NCBI GenBank assembly: GCA_027036775.1
Contig: JALWDS010000038.1
Coordinates: 57,254-89,507, forward strand
Source of the DNA: Archaeoglobaceae archaeon
GTDB lineage: Archaea; Halobacteriota; Archaeoglobi; Archaeoglobales; Archaeoglobaceae
Direction: 5' to 3'
DNA length: 32,254 nucleotides
The notes under the pieces are model-generated. The model was not told the origin of the DNA, made no database searches, and was given only the letters and a program-made list of their open reading frames with translations. Of this stretch, positions 13,137 to 21,112 are shown piece by piece. The stretch's first letter is position 1. Each line of letters opens with the position of its first letter. Both the position numbers and the translations under genes were made by a program.

Positions 13137-13955
13137 ATGGAGTATGAGGAAGTTAAGGAGAAGATGAGGTTCGACGACGAAAGGCTGAAAAGGATGTTCA
13201 TGGAAGGAATAGACAAGCTGGCAAAGAGAATGAAAAGGGTTAAGACCAAGTTGGCTGTAATGAGCGGGAAGGGTGGTGTCGGTAAGAGCACGGTTGCCAG
13301 TCTTTTGGCAGTTCACTACGGAAAAAAGGGTTTTAAAACCGGCATAATGGACTGCGACTTCTGGGGTTCGAGCATACCGAAGATGTTCGGCGTTGAAAGC
13401 AAGAGGCCGATTGTTAGGGAAGACGGAATAGAGCCTGTTTACACAGACAAATGGGGTATTGCGATAATGTCAATTCAGTTCTTCTTACCATCGCCAGAAT
13501 CCCCCTTAGCTTGGAGGGGGCCTATGGTTAGCGGTGTCATAAGGGACATGCTTTCAAAAACGGAATGGGGTGAAATCGATTACCTCATCTTCGATCTTCC
13601 CCCGGGGACTGGAGACGTTCCTTTAACGATACTGCAGGAGGTGAGACCCAACGGCGTCGTTTTGGTTGCAACTCCACAAGAGCTAACGACTACGATAGTT
13701 GAAAAGTCCCTCAAGCTCGCTCAGGAGTTGGAGACAGCTATAGTGGGATTGGTGGAAAACATGAGCTACTTCGAGTGTCCTCAGTGTGGTCACAGGGAGT
13801 ATCTGTTCGGAAAGGGTAGGGTTGGAGAGATTGCAAGCAAATACAGGATAGAGTTCTTCGTAGAACTGCCAATCGATCCAGCCCTAACGAAGCTTTGCGA
13901 TTCTGGGAAGATAGAGCTCTACGAGATCGACCCCTTCGAATTCTTCCCGATTTAA
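13137..13955 (+). CDS. Mrp/NBP35-family Fe-S cluster carrier ATPase
   Basis: The 272-aa cytosolic P-loop protein carries [4Fe-4S] clusters to apo-proteins. The deviant Walker A SGKGGVGKST is at residues 43-52, with DCDFWGSSIP (switch I) and FDLPPGTGD (Walker B/switch II) after it. The CPQC pair of the bridging cluster is near residue 215, in YFECPQCGHREYLFGKG. A short helical N-terminal extension (1-38) lacks the Cys-rich motif of eukaryotic NBP35. It has a leaderless start from the shared TATA. Its stop overlaps the rlmE stop by 3 bp on the opposite strand. Confidence 0.93.
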   Translation: MEYEEVKEKMRFDDERLKRMFMEGIDKLAKRMKRVKTKLAVMSGKGGVGKSTVASLLAVHYGKKGFKTGIMDCDFWGSSIPKMFGVESKRPIVREDGIEPVYTDKWGIAIMSIQFFLPSPESPLAWRGPMVSGVIRDMLSKTEWGEIDYLIFDLPPGTGDVPLTILQEVRPNGVVLVATPQELTTTIVEKSLKLAQELETAIVGLVENMSYFECPQCGHREYLFGKGRVGEIASKYRIEFFVELPIDPALTKLCDSGKIELYEIDPFEFFPI

Positions 13956-14530
13956 AATTTTCTCTTAAATCCCTTTCCAACGAAGTAAACTTCCGCACTC
14001 TGCTTCCTCGAAGCTTTCGGTGAGTGAAACTTCTTAAATCTGAAGAACTGCTTGAACTCGTTGAAGAGGTTACCTATCTCCTCCCCCTGAAAGACCTTGA
14101 CCACGAAGTTACCTCCAAACTTTAAAACCTCCTTGGCTATCTTGAAAGCAGATCTCGCCAAGTCTATCGAAAGAAGATGGTCTATCGTCCACTTACCAGT
14201 AATTTTTGGTGAGGCATCACTCAAAACGACGTCGTAATACCTTCTAATCGATTTTATTTTCTCTAACGTCTCCTCCTTTGTTATGTCGCCCCTTACGAAC
14301 TCCACACCCTCTATGGGCTCCATGGGGTTTATGTCAACAGCAACAACTCTCGCACCCAATTCCACAGCAACCTGACTCCATCCACCCGGTGATGCTCCTA
14401 AATCCAATACCCAATCTCCCTCCCTTATCAGTTTGAACGTTCTGTTCATCTGAATTAGCTTGAAGGACGCCCTACTTCTGTAACCCATCTTTTTAGCCTT
14501 CCAGTAGTAGTAATCCCTCCTATCCCTCAT
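13952..14530 (-). CDS. rlmE: RlmE/FtsJ 23S rRNA 2'-O-methyltransferase
   Basis: It methylates the ribose of a 23S A-loop uridine (U2552 in E. coli) using SAM. The 192-aa protein has the RrmJ catalytic tetrad: Lys in RASFKLIQ (~24), Asp in LSDASPK (~109), Lys in FVVKVFQG (~149) and Glu in QSAEVYFVG (~183). The SAM-binding loop is VLDLGASPGGWSQVA (~43-57). No TRAM domain is fused. It is 12 bp downstream of pyrH on the same strand, so the two are probably cotranscribed, and convergent with mrp. Confidence 0.94.
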   Translation of the reverse strand: MRDRRDYYYWKAKKMGYRSRASFKLIQMNRTFKLIREGDWVLDLGASPGGWSQVAVELGARVVAVDINPMEPIEGVEFVRGDITKEETLEKIKSIRRYYDVVLSDASPKITGKWTIDHLLSIDLARSAFKIAKEVLKFGGNFVVKVFQGEEIGNLFNEFKQFFRFKKFHSPKASRKQSAEVYFVGKGFKRKF

Positions 14531-14542
14531 CTTAACAAGTTC

Positions 14543-15214
14543 TCACTCTGGCTCTATAAGGGTTCCTATCTCCTTAAAATCTCCCTCCAAAACCCTTCGA
14601 ACGTTCTCAGGCTCTCCCAAAAATACTATAGTCTTAATTCTGCTCCTCTGGATTATCTTCAAAGCGAGCAAGTCCATGACGTAACTTCCTCCAGCCCTAA
14701 CCTCCTGCTTCGCAACCATGTCGATTAGTTCAGAAACCTTGATCCTCTCAAACCTCTCAGCCTTTGGATTTACCTTTGGATCTTCGGAGTAAACACCCCT
14801 AACGGACGTGGCGTTTAGGAGTAGATCGGCGTTAACGAACTCTGCAAGCAACGCTGAAGTAGCATCCGTAGTGTGTCCGGGAAAAGTTCCACCCATCACA
14901 ACAACGTTGTAGTGTTTAGAAAGCTCAAAAGCTTCAGCGAAGTCTTTGGGAACCCTCTTAGGTGCAGAATTTAAAGCTGACAGCAGTAGCATTGCGTTGA
15001 GCCTCGTAACCTCAATTCCTATGTAATCGCAAAGGGTGTCGTTGGCTTTCAACTCCCTCGCAATCCTTATGTATTCCCTCGCAACCTTCCCCCCACCAAC
15101 CACAACGAATACCTTATGGTCTTTGGCAACGTTTTCTATAACTTCGGCGAACCTCTTTATCCTCTTGGCGTCTAAACCCAAAACCGATCCACCTAAGGAT
15201 ACAACAACCTTCAT
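14543..15214 (-). CDS. pyrH: UMP kinase, archaeal type
   Basis: A 223-aa amino-acid-kinase-fold enzyme that phosphorylates UMP to UDP. It begins with the conserved KVVVSLGGSVLG, followed by VVVGGGKVAREYI (~37-49), VVMGGTFPGHTTDATSALLAE (~108-128) and NATSVRGVYSEDP (~132-144). Its length fits archaeal UMPK, which is shorter than bacterial PyrH. A TATA-like AGTTTTAAAAAAC at about 15233-15245 is ~25 bp upstream, indicating a leaderless start. rlmE follows in the same unit. With pyrF elsewhere in the window, two consecutive steps (OMP to UMP to UDP) are represented. Confidence 0.95.
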   Translation of the reverse strand: MKVVVSLGGSVLGLDAKRIKRFAEVIENVAKDHKVFVVVGGGKVAREYIRIARELKANDTLCDYIGIEVTRLNAMLLLSALNSAPKRVPKDFAEAFELSKHYNVVVMGGTFPGHTTDATSALLAEFVNADLLLNATSVRGVYSEDPKVNPKAERFERIKVSELIDMVAKQEVRAGGSYVMDLLALKIIQRSRIKTIVFLGEPENVRRVLEGDFKEIGTLIEPE

Positions 15215-15281
15215 GAATTCAACGTCAAGAAAAGTTTTAAAAAACGATGCGAAAACCTTTTGAAGGCGATGATGCCTCCAA

Positions 15282-15355
15282 GGGGCCGTGGGGTAGCCTG
15301 GTTATCCTTCCGTCTTGGGGGGGCGGAGACCCGGATTCAAATTCCGGCGGCCCCA
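15282..15355 (+). tRNA. tRNA-Pro (anticodon GGG)
   Basis: The 74-nt cloverleaf has acceptor GGGGCCG pairing with CGGCCCC, anticodon stem CCGTC/GGCGG around loop TTGGGGG (anticodon GGG at 15317-15319), and T arm CCGGA-TTCAAAT-TCCGG. The discriminator is A and the CCA tail is not encoded. There is no intron. A 40-bp gap separates it from the next coding start. Confidence 0.95.
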
Positions 15356-15363
15356 CTACCCAA

Positions 15364-15376
15364 ACTTTAAATACCT
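15364..15376 (+). promoter_or_regulatory. TATA-like element of the Zn ribbon-aEF1beta operon
   Basis: CTTTAAATACCTT is centred 25-26 bp before ATG 15396, nine bases after the tRNA-Pro 3' end. It argues for the short start at 15396 rather than longer in-frame readings through the tRNA gene. Confidence 0.6.
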
Positions 15377-15395
15377 TTCAACTCTCCCTCAGAGC

Positions 15396-15548
15396 ATGCG
15401 ATGCGTAACGTGCAACTCGAACTTGGTGGGGCCAACTTACGTGGCATTTCCATGTCCGGTGTGCGGTGAAACGATATACAGATGCAAAAGGTGTAGAAGG
15501 TTGGCGAACCCATACAAGTGTCCGAACTGCGGGTTTGAGGGGCCGTGA
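15396..15548 (+). CDS. archaeal Zn-ribbon protein linked to translation (DUF1610-like)
   Basis: The 50-aa protein has four CxxC knuckles (C3/C6, C20/C23, C30/C33, C42/C45), making two zinc ribbons. It matches the small archaeal zinc-finger family, such as Haloferax HVO_2753 from memory, that is regularly encoded next to elongation factor 1-beta, as here. Role is unproven; RNA or ribosome binding has been suggested. The open frame extends upstream to 15315 inside tRNA-Pro, but the TATA placement and family length support ATG 15396. aEF-1beta starts 9 bp downstream. Confidence 0.9.
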   Translation: MRCVTCNSNLVGPTYVAFPCPVCGETIYRCKRCRRLANPYKCPNCGFEGP

Positions 15549-15557
15549 GGTGATGTT

Positions 15558-15824
15558 ATGGGTAAGGTTTACATGAAGTTGAGGGTTATGCCCGAAGACG
15601 TCGATGTGGATTTGGAGAAGGTTTACGAGAGGATTAAAGAGATCGCACCCGAGAACGTTGAGATAAGGGACTACAAAATACAGCCCATCGCCTTCGGATT
15701 GAAAGCTTTGCTCGTGGTGGCCGTAATGCCCGACGAGGGTGGAATAGGAGACAAGCTGGTTGAGAACATCAAGCAAATTGAGGGTGTCGAGAGCGTTGAG
15801 GTGGATGCGGTGGAGCTAATTTGA
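15558..15824 (+). CDS. ef1b: elongation factor 1-beta (aEF-1B guanine nucleotide exchange factor)
   Basis: It catalyses GDP/GTP exchange on elongation factor 1-alpha. The 88-aa product corresponds to the C-terminal catalytic domain of eukaryotic EF-1beta: VYMKLRVMPEDVDVDLEKV, then IQPIAFGLKALLVVAVMPDE (~43-62), and ending VESVEVDAVELI. GAGGTGAT lies just upstream of ATG 15558. It is the middle gene of a tight unit: Zn ribbon, aEF-1beta, and a PUA-like protein whose ATG is one base after this stop codon. Confidence 0.96.
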   Translation: MGKVYMKLRVMPEDVDVDLEKVYERIKEIAPENVEIRDYKIQPIAFGLKALLVVAVMPDEGGIGDKLVENIKQIEGVESVEVDAVELI

Positions 15825-15825
15825 C

Positions 15826-16260
15826 ATGCTCAAAGAAAAGATAGCAAATTTTTTGGAAAGGCAGTTCGGAATAAGGAGGGAAGAATTTTTCAGCTTGAAC
15901 CTCGAATTCGAAGAGAGGGGGAAGAGGAGAGTTTACGCATTCAAACCTTGCAATTTGGAAGTTCCAACCTACCACCACGGAATATACTTCGGGACCTTAG
16001 ATGAAAACGGCTTCAGACTTTCGATTGAGGGATGTTTCTTGGTTGGTAAGTTTGCGAGGAGGAACGTTTACGAAGTTGACGACGAGAAAGCAAAAATCTG
16101 GATGAGTGGAAAAGATATCGAATGTAACCTAAGGGGATACGTCATAGTCAAGTGGAGGAAATTTTACTTGGGCTGTGGGAAGGCAAACGGTAAGATTTTG
16201 AGGAACTTCGTTCCGAAAAATAGGAGGATACCATTTTCAGAATCTTCTCCCTCACAATGA
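15826..16260 (+). CDS. stand-alone PUA-like protein (COG3270-type, NOL1/NOP2/Fmu-associated)
   Basis: The 144-aa product resembles the C-terminal PUA-like domain that accompanies rRNA/tRNA m5C methyltransferases. YHHGIYFGTL near residue 50 is followed by a carboxy-terminal block GYVIVKWRKFYLGCGKANGK and NFVPKNRRIP. There is no methyltransferase domain and no SAM or catalytic Cys motif, so it probably acts as an RNA-binding accessory. Its ATG lies one base after the aEF-1beta stop, which implies translational coupling. The final 113 bp overlap the 3' part of a minus-strand ORF; the conserved-looking end belongs to this gene. Confidence 0.75.
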   Translation: MLKEKIANFLERQFGIRREEFFSLNLEFEERGKRRVYAFKPCNLEVPTYHHGIYFGTLDENGFRLSIEGCFLVGKFARRNVYEVDDEKAKIWMSGKDIECNLRGYVIVKWRKFYLGCGKANGKILRNFVPKNRRIPFSESSPSQ

Positions 16261-16681
16261 AACCCAACTCCAACTCTCTCCCAGCTATCTCCTGCAGTTC
16301 CCTCTCTTTTTCAAGTCCGATTTTCTTAGTTATCCTTTCGCAGAGAAAGGAGACACATATAACGGGTCTAACCTTCAAAACGCAACCGTTTTCACTCAAA
16401 AAGTAGCAGAATCCATCTTTATACCTCTTTTCCGGAATCTTTACTCCCATTAAGATGTTCATCAAGATAATGATTTCGTCAACCTCGTCTTCAACCCACT
16501 CCTTACAACAGCTTCCCGTTTCTTTAGCACACTCCCTGCAAATAGAAGTGACTCCGATCTCTCTCATGAACTTCCAAGTTTCTTCTATCGCCTCTTCGAG
16601 CATTCGCAGATCGTCCCTAATCTCGTCGAGATTCACCAATCTCACCATCTCCTTAGCCCTCTTTACTCTCCTCTCTATCAT
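16148..16681 (-). CDS. YkgJ-like Cys-cluster protein (putative Zn/Fe chelator)
   Basis: The 177-aa protein has a helical N-terminus (1-42), then eight Cys: C48, C51, C58 and C59, followed by C92, C100, C109 and C114. The CxxC...CC...C...C pattern resembles the YkgJ/UPF0153 family of presumed metal-binding proteins. Function is unknown. GAGGTGGT sits 3 nt upstream of ATG 16681, a clear Shine-Dalgarno. The C-terminal ~24 residues (Ser/Lys-rich, low complexity) are encoded antisense to the end of the PUA-like gene and look like a read-through extension. Confidence 0.75.
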   Translation of the reverse strand: MIERRVKRAKEMVRLVNLDEIRDDLRMLEEAIEETWKFMREIGVTSICRECAKETGSCCKEWVEDEVDEIIILMNILMGVKIPEKRYKDGFCYFLSENGCVLKVRPVICVSFLCERITKKIGLEKERELQEIAGRELELGFIVREKILKMVSSYFSERSSSKSYRLPSHSPSKISST

Positions 16682-16690
16682 GCTACCACC

Positions 16691-16700
16691 TCTTTTAAAC
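16691..16700 (+). promoter_or_regulatory. TATA-like element of the radical SAM-HhH gene
   Basis: TCTTTTAAAC is centred ~25 bp before GTG 16720, consistent with a leaderless start. It overlaps the leader of the divergent YkgJ-like gene, whose own promoter must lie further right, inside this gene. Confidence 0.45.
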
Positions 16701-16719
16701 TGAGCGTTTTACTTGGAAT

Positions 16720-18360
16720 GTGAAGGTGGCGATAGTTGACGGTTACGTGGACGAACCCTCGTGTTTGGGGGTTCCACCCTACATATCACCCTATCCGAGA
16801 TACATCTACGGAATGCTGAAGTATTTCAAGGTTAATCCAGCCTACTACACAATAGATCAGGTGAGGGACAGGATTTTCGAACTTGAAAGGTTCGATTTGC
16901 TGATATTCATAGCTGGAATTGCGGTCCCGGGGAAATATTTGGGTGGAAATCCCATGTCCTTGAAGGATTTAAAGGATTTCTCCAATTTAAAGTCCGAAAA
17001 GATTTTAGTTGGACCTATAACACTTGAGATAGAATCTAAAGATAGAAAGAACTTGGAGGAGTTCTACACGATAATCGATTATCCGTTTGAAAGGAGACTG
17101 CTCGAACATCTATCAAAGATCTTCAAAAAGGAGGTTAAAATCGAAAGGGATAGAAACTTCGTAAACAGATTTGCCATTTTGGGGGCTGAAGTCGTAAAGT
17201 TTCATCCCGACTATCCCCACGTAATATGCGAAATCGAAACCTACAAGGGTTGCTATTGGGGTAGATGCTCTTTCTGCATTGAGAGGTTTCATAGACTTGA
17301 GATGAGAGACCCAAAGGCTGTGATAGATGAAATTTCCGCCCTATACAAAAACGGAGTGAGGTTCTTCAGACTGGGAAACCAGACGGACTTCTTCACATAC
17401 ATGGCGGACTTCAAATATGAGATACCAAAACCGAATCCCGAATTCATGAAGAACTTTCACAGAGCCATATGGAGAGAATGTCCGAAGATAAGGACACTGC
17501 ACTTGGACAACGTCAACCCGAAAACGATCGCTGAATATCCCAGAGAAAGTAGAGAAATTGTAAAAACGATTATAATTTATCAAACCCCCGGCAACGTTGG
17601 TGCTATGGGTTTGGAGAGTGCGGATGAAAGGGTGGTTAGGGAAAACGATCTCTGTGCGAATCCAGAGGAGGTAAAGTTCGCCATAAAAGTTTTCAACGAG
17701 TTCAGATCGGTGGGTTACAACGGTTTACCGTGCTTTCTCCCGGGTATAAACTTCGTTATAGGACTGAAGGGTGAAACGAAGAGAACTTTTGAGAAGAACT
17801 ATGAATTTTTAAGAACTCTCTTGGAGGAGGATTTGTGGGTTAGAAGGATAAACATAAGGCAGGTGAAGGTTTTTAAAGGAACTCCCATGGAAAAGTTCGG
17901 ATACAGGAACGTCTTGAGGCACAAGAGGTATTTCAAGGTCTTTAAAGAGAGAGTTAGGAAAGAGATAGATAGGGAGATGCTCAGAAGAATAGTTCCAGTG
18001 GGTAGGAAGCTTACCGATCTCAGATGTGAGGCTAAAAGGGGTAAGGTTACGTTTGCGAGGCAGTTGGCAACCTATCCCCTCCTGGTGGGTGTTTTGGGTG
18101 AATACGAAAGAAACAAGTTTTTAGACGTTAGAGTTGTTGATTATGGGCAGAGATCCATCACCGCCATTCCCATTTTGAATCCGAACACCGCAAAGCTGTA
18201 TCAGCTTGAGGCGATCCCGGGTATCGGTAAAAGTTTGGCGGGAAAGATTATATCTAACAGACCTTACAACGGTATGGAAGATTTGAGGAGGGTTCTTGGG
18301 GATGTTTACGAGAGGGTCAAAGACTTCTTCTCATTCGAGGATAAAGGTTATATGTCGTGA
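16720..18360 (+). CDS. radical SAM protein with C-terminal helix-hairpin-helix
   Basis: The 546-aa protein starts with a Rossmann-like domain (residues ~1-150) resembling the N-terminal region of B12-type radical SAM enzymes but without a DxHxxG motif. The radical SAM core follows, with cluster Cys at C178, C183 and C186 (CYWGRCSFC, a CX4CX2C variant). LGNQTDFF, GAMGLESADERV and GLKGETKRTFEKN mark later parts of the barrel. The C-terminus carries a helix-hairpin-helix (LEAIPGIGKSLAGKIISNRP, ~497-516), suggesting nucleic-acid contact. Substrate is unknown; the architecture matches archaeal Fe-S oxidoreductases annotated only by domain. GTG start; tRNA-Ala follows 20 bp after the stop. Confidence 0.85.
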   Translation: MKVAIVDGYVDEPSCLGVPPYISPYPRYIYGMLKYFKVNPAYYTIDQVRDRIFELERFDLLIFIAGIAVPGKYLGGNPMSLKDLKDFSNLKSEKILVGPITLEIESKDRKNLEEFYTIIDYPFERRLLEHLSKIFKKEVKIERDRNFVNRFAILGAEVVKFHPDYPHVICEIETYKGCYWGRCSFCIERFHRLEMRDPKAVIDEISALYKNGVRFFRLGNQTDFFTYMADFKYEIPKPNPEFMKNFHRAIWRECPKIRTLHLDNVNPKTIAEYPRESREIVKTIIIYQTPGNVGAMGLESADERVVRENDLCANPEEVKFAIKVFNEFRSVGYNGLPCFLPGINFVIGLKGETKRTFEKNYEFLRTLLEEDLWVRRINIRQVKVFKGTPMEKFGYRNVLRHKRYFKVFKERVRKEIDREMLRRIVPVGRKLTDLRCEAKRGKVTFARQLATYPLLVGVLGEYERNKFLDVRVVDYGQRSITAIPILNPNTAKLYQLEAIPGIGKSLAGKIISNRPYNGMEDLRRVLGDVYERVKDFFSFEDKGYMS

Positions 18361-18380
18361 GTGATCAAATCGAAATCGAA

Positions 18381-18454
18381 GGGCCGGTAGCTCAGCCTGG
18401 TAGAGCGTCGCCTTGGCATGGCGAAGGCCTGGGGTTCAAATCCCCACCGGTCCA
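18381..18454 (+). tRNA. tRNA-Ala (anticodon GGC)
   Basis: The 74-nt cloverleaf has acceptor GGGCCGG pairing with CCGGTCC, including the G3:U70 wobble that specifies alanine. Anticodon stem TCGCC/GGCGA encloses TTGGCAT (anticodon GGC), and the T arm is TGGGG-TTCAAAT-CCCCA. The discriminator is A, CCA is not encoded, and there is no intron. Confidence 0.96.
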
Positions 18455-18460
18455 CTTCAG

Positions 18461-18475
18461 TTAAATTTTTATTCT
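18461..18475 (+). promoter_or_regulatory. TATA-like element of the glutamate synthase operon
   Basis: The AT stretch GTTAAATTTTTATTC begins 6 bp after tRNA-Ala. Its distal half is ~26-28 bp before ATG 18498, supporting that start over the in-frame GTG at 18477, which would lie almost on the element. Confidence 0.5.
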
Positions 18476-18497
18476 ATTGGTAGCTCTTGCATCGGCT

Positions 18498-19586
18498 ATG
18501 ATTGGTTCTTCGTGTGGTATATTCGGTGTGATGGACAGAAGTGGCAAGAGGTTCAAGGGCAGGATGGTCGTCGAAGCTATGAAAAACATGTATGTGAGGG
18601 GAAACGGCTTAGGGGCAGGTTTTGCTGTTTACGGTCTTTACAAGGACTATAAGGAGTATTACTGCTTTCACGTCATGATACAGAACAGAGACATGGGTGC
18701 GAAGAGGGAAGTTGACCTCTTTCTAAACGATAACTTTCACGTTGTTGACGATGAAGAGATTCCGGTCAACGACGAAGTCGAAGTTGTCGATCCACCTCTG
18801 TTTTGGAGATACTTCGTCTCACCGAAGAAGTCGGGAAGGGATCAAAAGTTGAGCGATGACGATTACGTCGTTAAAAAGGTTATGGAGATAAACACTAAAA
18901 TCAGAAACGCCTACGTCATCTCTTCGGGCAAGAACATGGGAGTTTTTAAGGGAACGGGTTTTCCGTGGGATATAGCTGAATACTTCATGATCGAGGACTA
19001 CAAGGGATACATGTGGACCGCTCACAGCAGATTCCCTACGAACACACCGGGATGGTGGGGAGGGGCGCATCCCTTCTGCATATTGGATTGGACTGTAGTT
19101 CACAACGGTGAGATATCGAGTTACGGAACTAACAAGCGTTACTTGGAGATGTTCGGCTACTGTTGCACTCTGATGACAGATACGGAAGTCATGGCATACA
19201 TATTTGACCTGCTCATGAGGAGGTTCGGTTATCCCATTGAAGTGGTTGCAAAGATTTTGGCCCCGCCGATGTGGGATCAGATAGACAACATGGACGAGAA
19301 GAGGAAGAGATTCTACACGATCCTGAGGATGACATACGGCCCCCTTTTGGTCAACGGCCCTTGGACGGTTATAGTTGCCCATCACGGCGAGATGTTCGGT
19401 TTAACCGACAGGATAAGACTGAGACCGCTTACCGCTGGAGAGAAAGGTGATCTGCTGTTTCTATCGTCTGAGGAATCCGCAATAAGGGCTGTCTGTCCAA
19501 ACCCAGACAGAGTTTGGACACCTCACGGGGGGGAACCAGTGATAGGTAGGTTGGATGAGAAGGCTCTGAAGAGGGTGGTGGAATGA
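18498..19586 (+). CDS. glutamate synthase, glutaminase domain subunit (archaeal GltB domain 1)
   Basis: The 362-aa class II (Ntn-type) glutamine amidotransferase releases ammonia from glutamine for the synthase subunit. It begins MIGSSCGIFG, placing the nucleophile at Cys6, so removal of a five-residue propeptide is expected. WTAHSRFPTNTPGWWGGAHPF and the VVHNGEISSY segment are the conserved glutamine-site motifs. In bacteria this is the N-terminal domain of one large GltB chain; here it is a separate gene. Its last codons overlap the next gene (ATGA), so the three gltB-domain genes are translationally coupled. Confidence 0.92.
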   Translation: MIGSSCGIFGVMDRSGKRFKGRMVVEAMKNMYVRGNGLGAGFAVYGLYKDYKEYYCFHVMIQNRDMGAKREVDLFLNDNFHVVDDEEIPVNDEVEVVDPPLFWRYFVSPKKSGRDQKLSDDDYVVKKVMEINTKIRNAYVISSGKNMGVFKGTGFPWDIAEYFMIEDYKGYMWTAHSRFPTNTPGWWGGAHPFCILDWTVVHNGEISSYGTNKRYLEMFGYCCTLMTDTEVMAYIFDLLMRRFGYPIEVVAKILAPPMWDQIDNMDEKRKRFYTILRMTYGPLLVNGPWTVIVAHHGEMFGLTDRIRLRPLTAGEKGDLLFLSSEESAIRAVCPNPDRVWTPHGGEPVIGRLDEKALKRVVE

Positions 19587-21112
19587 AGTCCCATTTGTTA
19601 CCAGAATTCTACGTTGAAAGGATTGAGAGCAGATGCAACAAATGTGGAGTTTGTGTAAAGCAATGTCCTTGGGGCGTTTACAGCTGGGACGAGGAGGGGA
19701 AGGAAATTTTGATAGATTACACGAAGTGCGTGGGTTGTCAGAGGTGCGTAATTTACTGTCCAAACAAGGCTCTGATCGTTAAACCCTACGAAGGGAGTTA
19801 CAGACCAAACGCATACTGGACAAGGGAGGTCATTAGCGATATCAAGAAACAGGCTGAGCAGGGAGGTGTTATATTAATCGGAACGGGAAGCGATAAGCCT
19901 TACAAGGTTTACTTCGATCACATCCTTTTAAATGCCTCACAGGTCACGAATCCTTCTATAGATCCGTTGAGGGAGCCTATGGAGTTGAGGACGTTCATAG
20001 GTAGAAAACCCGATAGGTTGGAGATAGATCCGGACGATTTCGAGATAAAAACCGAAATTACACCGAATCTGGTTATAGAGACTCCAATAATGTTCGCCGG
20101 GATGAGCTACGGAGCTATAAGCTACAACGCCTTTTTGTCGTTGGCGATGGCATCTAAGGAGTTTGGAACCAAGTTCTGCACAGGTGAGGGTGGATTACCT
20201 AAAGACATGCGTGAGGAGTATGGAGAAGTGGCGATAGTTCAGTGTGCGAGCGGTAGGTTTGGTGTCGATCCAGAGTATTTAAATTGTGCATGTGCGATCG
20301 AAATCAAGATAGGGCAGGGTGCAAAACCGGGAATAGGGGGGCATTTACCCGGTGAGAAGGTTTCGAAGAAGATTTCCGAAACGAGAATGATTCCAGAGGG
20401 GACGGATGCACTATCTCCAGCACCTCACCACGACATATACTCAATAGAGGATTTGGCAATGCTCATCTACGCCTTGAAGGAGGCGACGGATTACGAAAAG
20501 CCCGTTTTCGTTAAAATAGCTGCGGTCCACAACGTAGCTGCAATTGCAAGTGGAATAGTTAGGGCTGGAGCGGATGCGATAGTCATAGATGGTTTCAGAG
20601 GTGGAACTGGTGCCACACCAAAGGTGATGAGGGATCACGTTGGAATTCCTATAGAGATGGCTATAGCGGTAGTGGATCAGAGGTTGAGAGAGGAAGGTAT
20701 AAGGCACAAGTGTTCGATAATTGCGAGTGGAGGGATTAGATGCTCCGCTGACGTTGTAAAGGCCATAGCTTTAGGGGCTGATGCTGTTTACATTGGAACA
20801 GCTGCGTTGATTGCCATGGGTTGCACCATGTGTCAGAAGTGCTACACCGGTAAGTGTTCTTGGGGTATATGCACTCAGGACGAGAATTTGGCAAAACGTT
20901 TGAATCCTAAGGTCGCTTCAAAGAGACTTGTAAACCTCTTGAGGGCTTGGAGTTTGGAGATAAAGGAGATGATGGGTGCCATGGGAATAAACGCAATAGA
21001 GAGTTTGAGGGGAAATAGAGAGCATTTGAGGGGAATCGGTTTGGAGGATTGGGAGCTCAGGATTTTGGGTATAAAGGGTGCTGGAGAAGGTTACGAGTAT
21101 AGGGGTGATTGA
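19583..21112 (+). CDS. glutamate synthase, FMN/Fe-S synthase subunit with ferredoxin domain (domain 2)
   Basis: The 509-aa subunit makes glutamate from 2-oxoglutarate and ammonia. The N-terminus holds two [4Fe-4S] ferredoxin motifs (C18/C21/C24/C28 and C49/C52/C55/C59). The FMN barrel follows, with MFAGMSYGAIS, CTGEGGLP, GQGAKPGIGGHLPGEKV and VIDGFRGGTGATP. The 3Fe-4S Cys cluster CTMCQKCYTGKCSWGIC lies near residues 413-429. The fused ferredoxin and the absence of a gltD-like NAD(P)H subunit nearby suggest ferredoxin or another carrier as electron donor (inference). It is adjacent to domain 3 with no gap. Confidence 0.95.
   Translation: MKSHLLPEFYVERIESRCNKCGVCVKQCPWGVYSWDEEGKEILIDYTKCVGCQRCVIYCPNKALIVKPYEGSYRPNAYWTREVISDIKKQAEQGGVILIGTGSDKPYKVYFDHILLNASQVTNPSIDPLREPMELRTFIGRKPDRLEIDPDDFEIKTEITPNLVIETPIMFAGMSYGAISYNAFLSLAMASKEFGTKFCTGEGGLPKDMREEYGEVAIVQCASGRFGVDPEYLNCACAIEIKIGQGAKPGIGGHLPGEKVSKKISETRMIPEGTDALSPAPHHDIYSIEDLAMLIYALKEATDYEKPVFVKIAAVHNVAAIASGIVRAGADAIVIDGFRGGTGATPKVMRDHVGIPIEMAIAVVDQRLREEGIRHKCSIIASGGIRCSADVVKAIALGADAVYIGTAALIAMGCTMCQKCYTGKCSWGICTQDENLAKRLNPKVASKRLVNLLRAWSLEIKEMMGAMGINAIESLRGNREHLRGIGLEDWELRILGIKGAGEGYEYRGD

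Noticed and set aside
15315-15395. Upstream extension of the Zn-ribbon protein
   Set aside because: It reads through the tRNA-Pro gene and the TATA element; low-complexity Arg/Pro residues are unlike the family.
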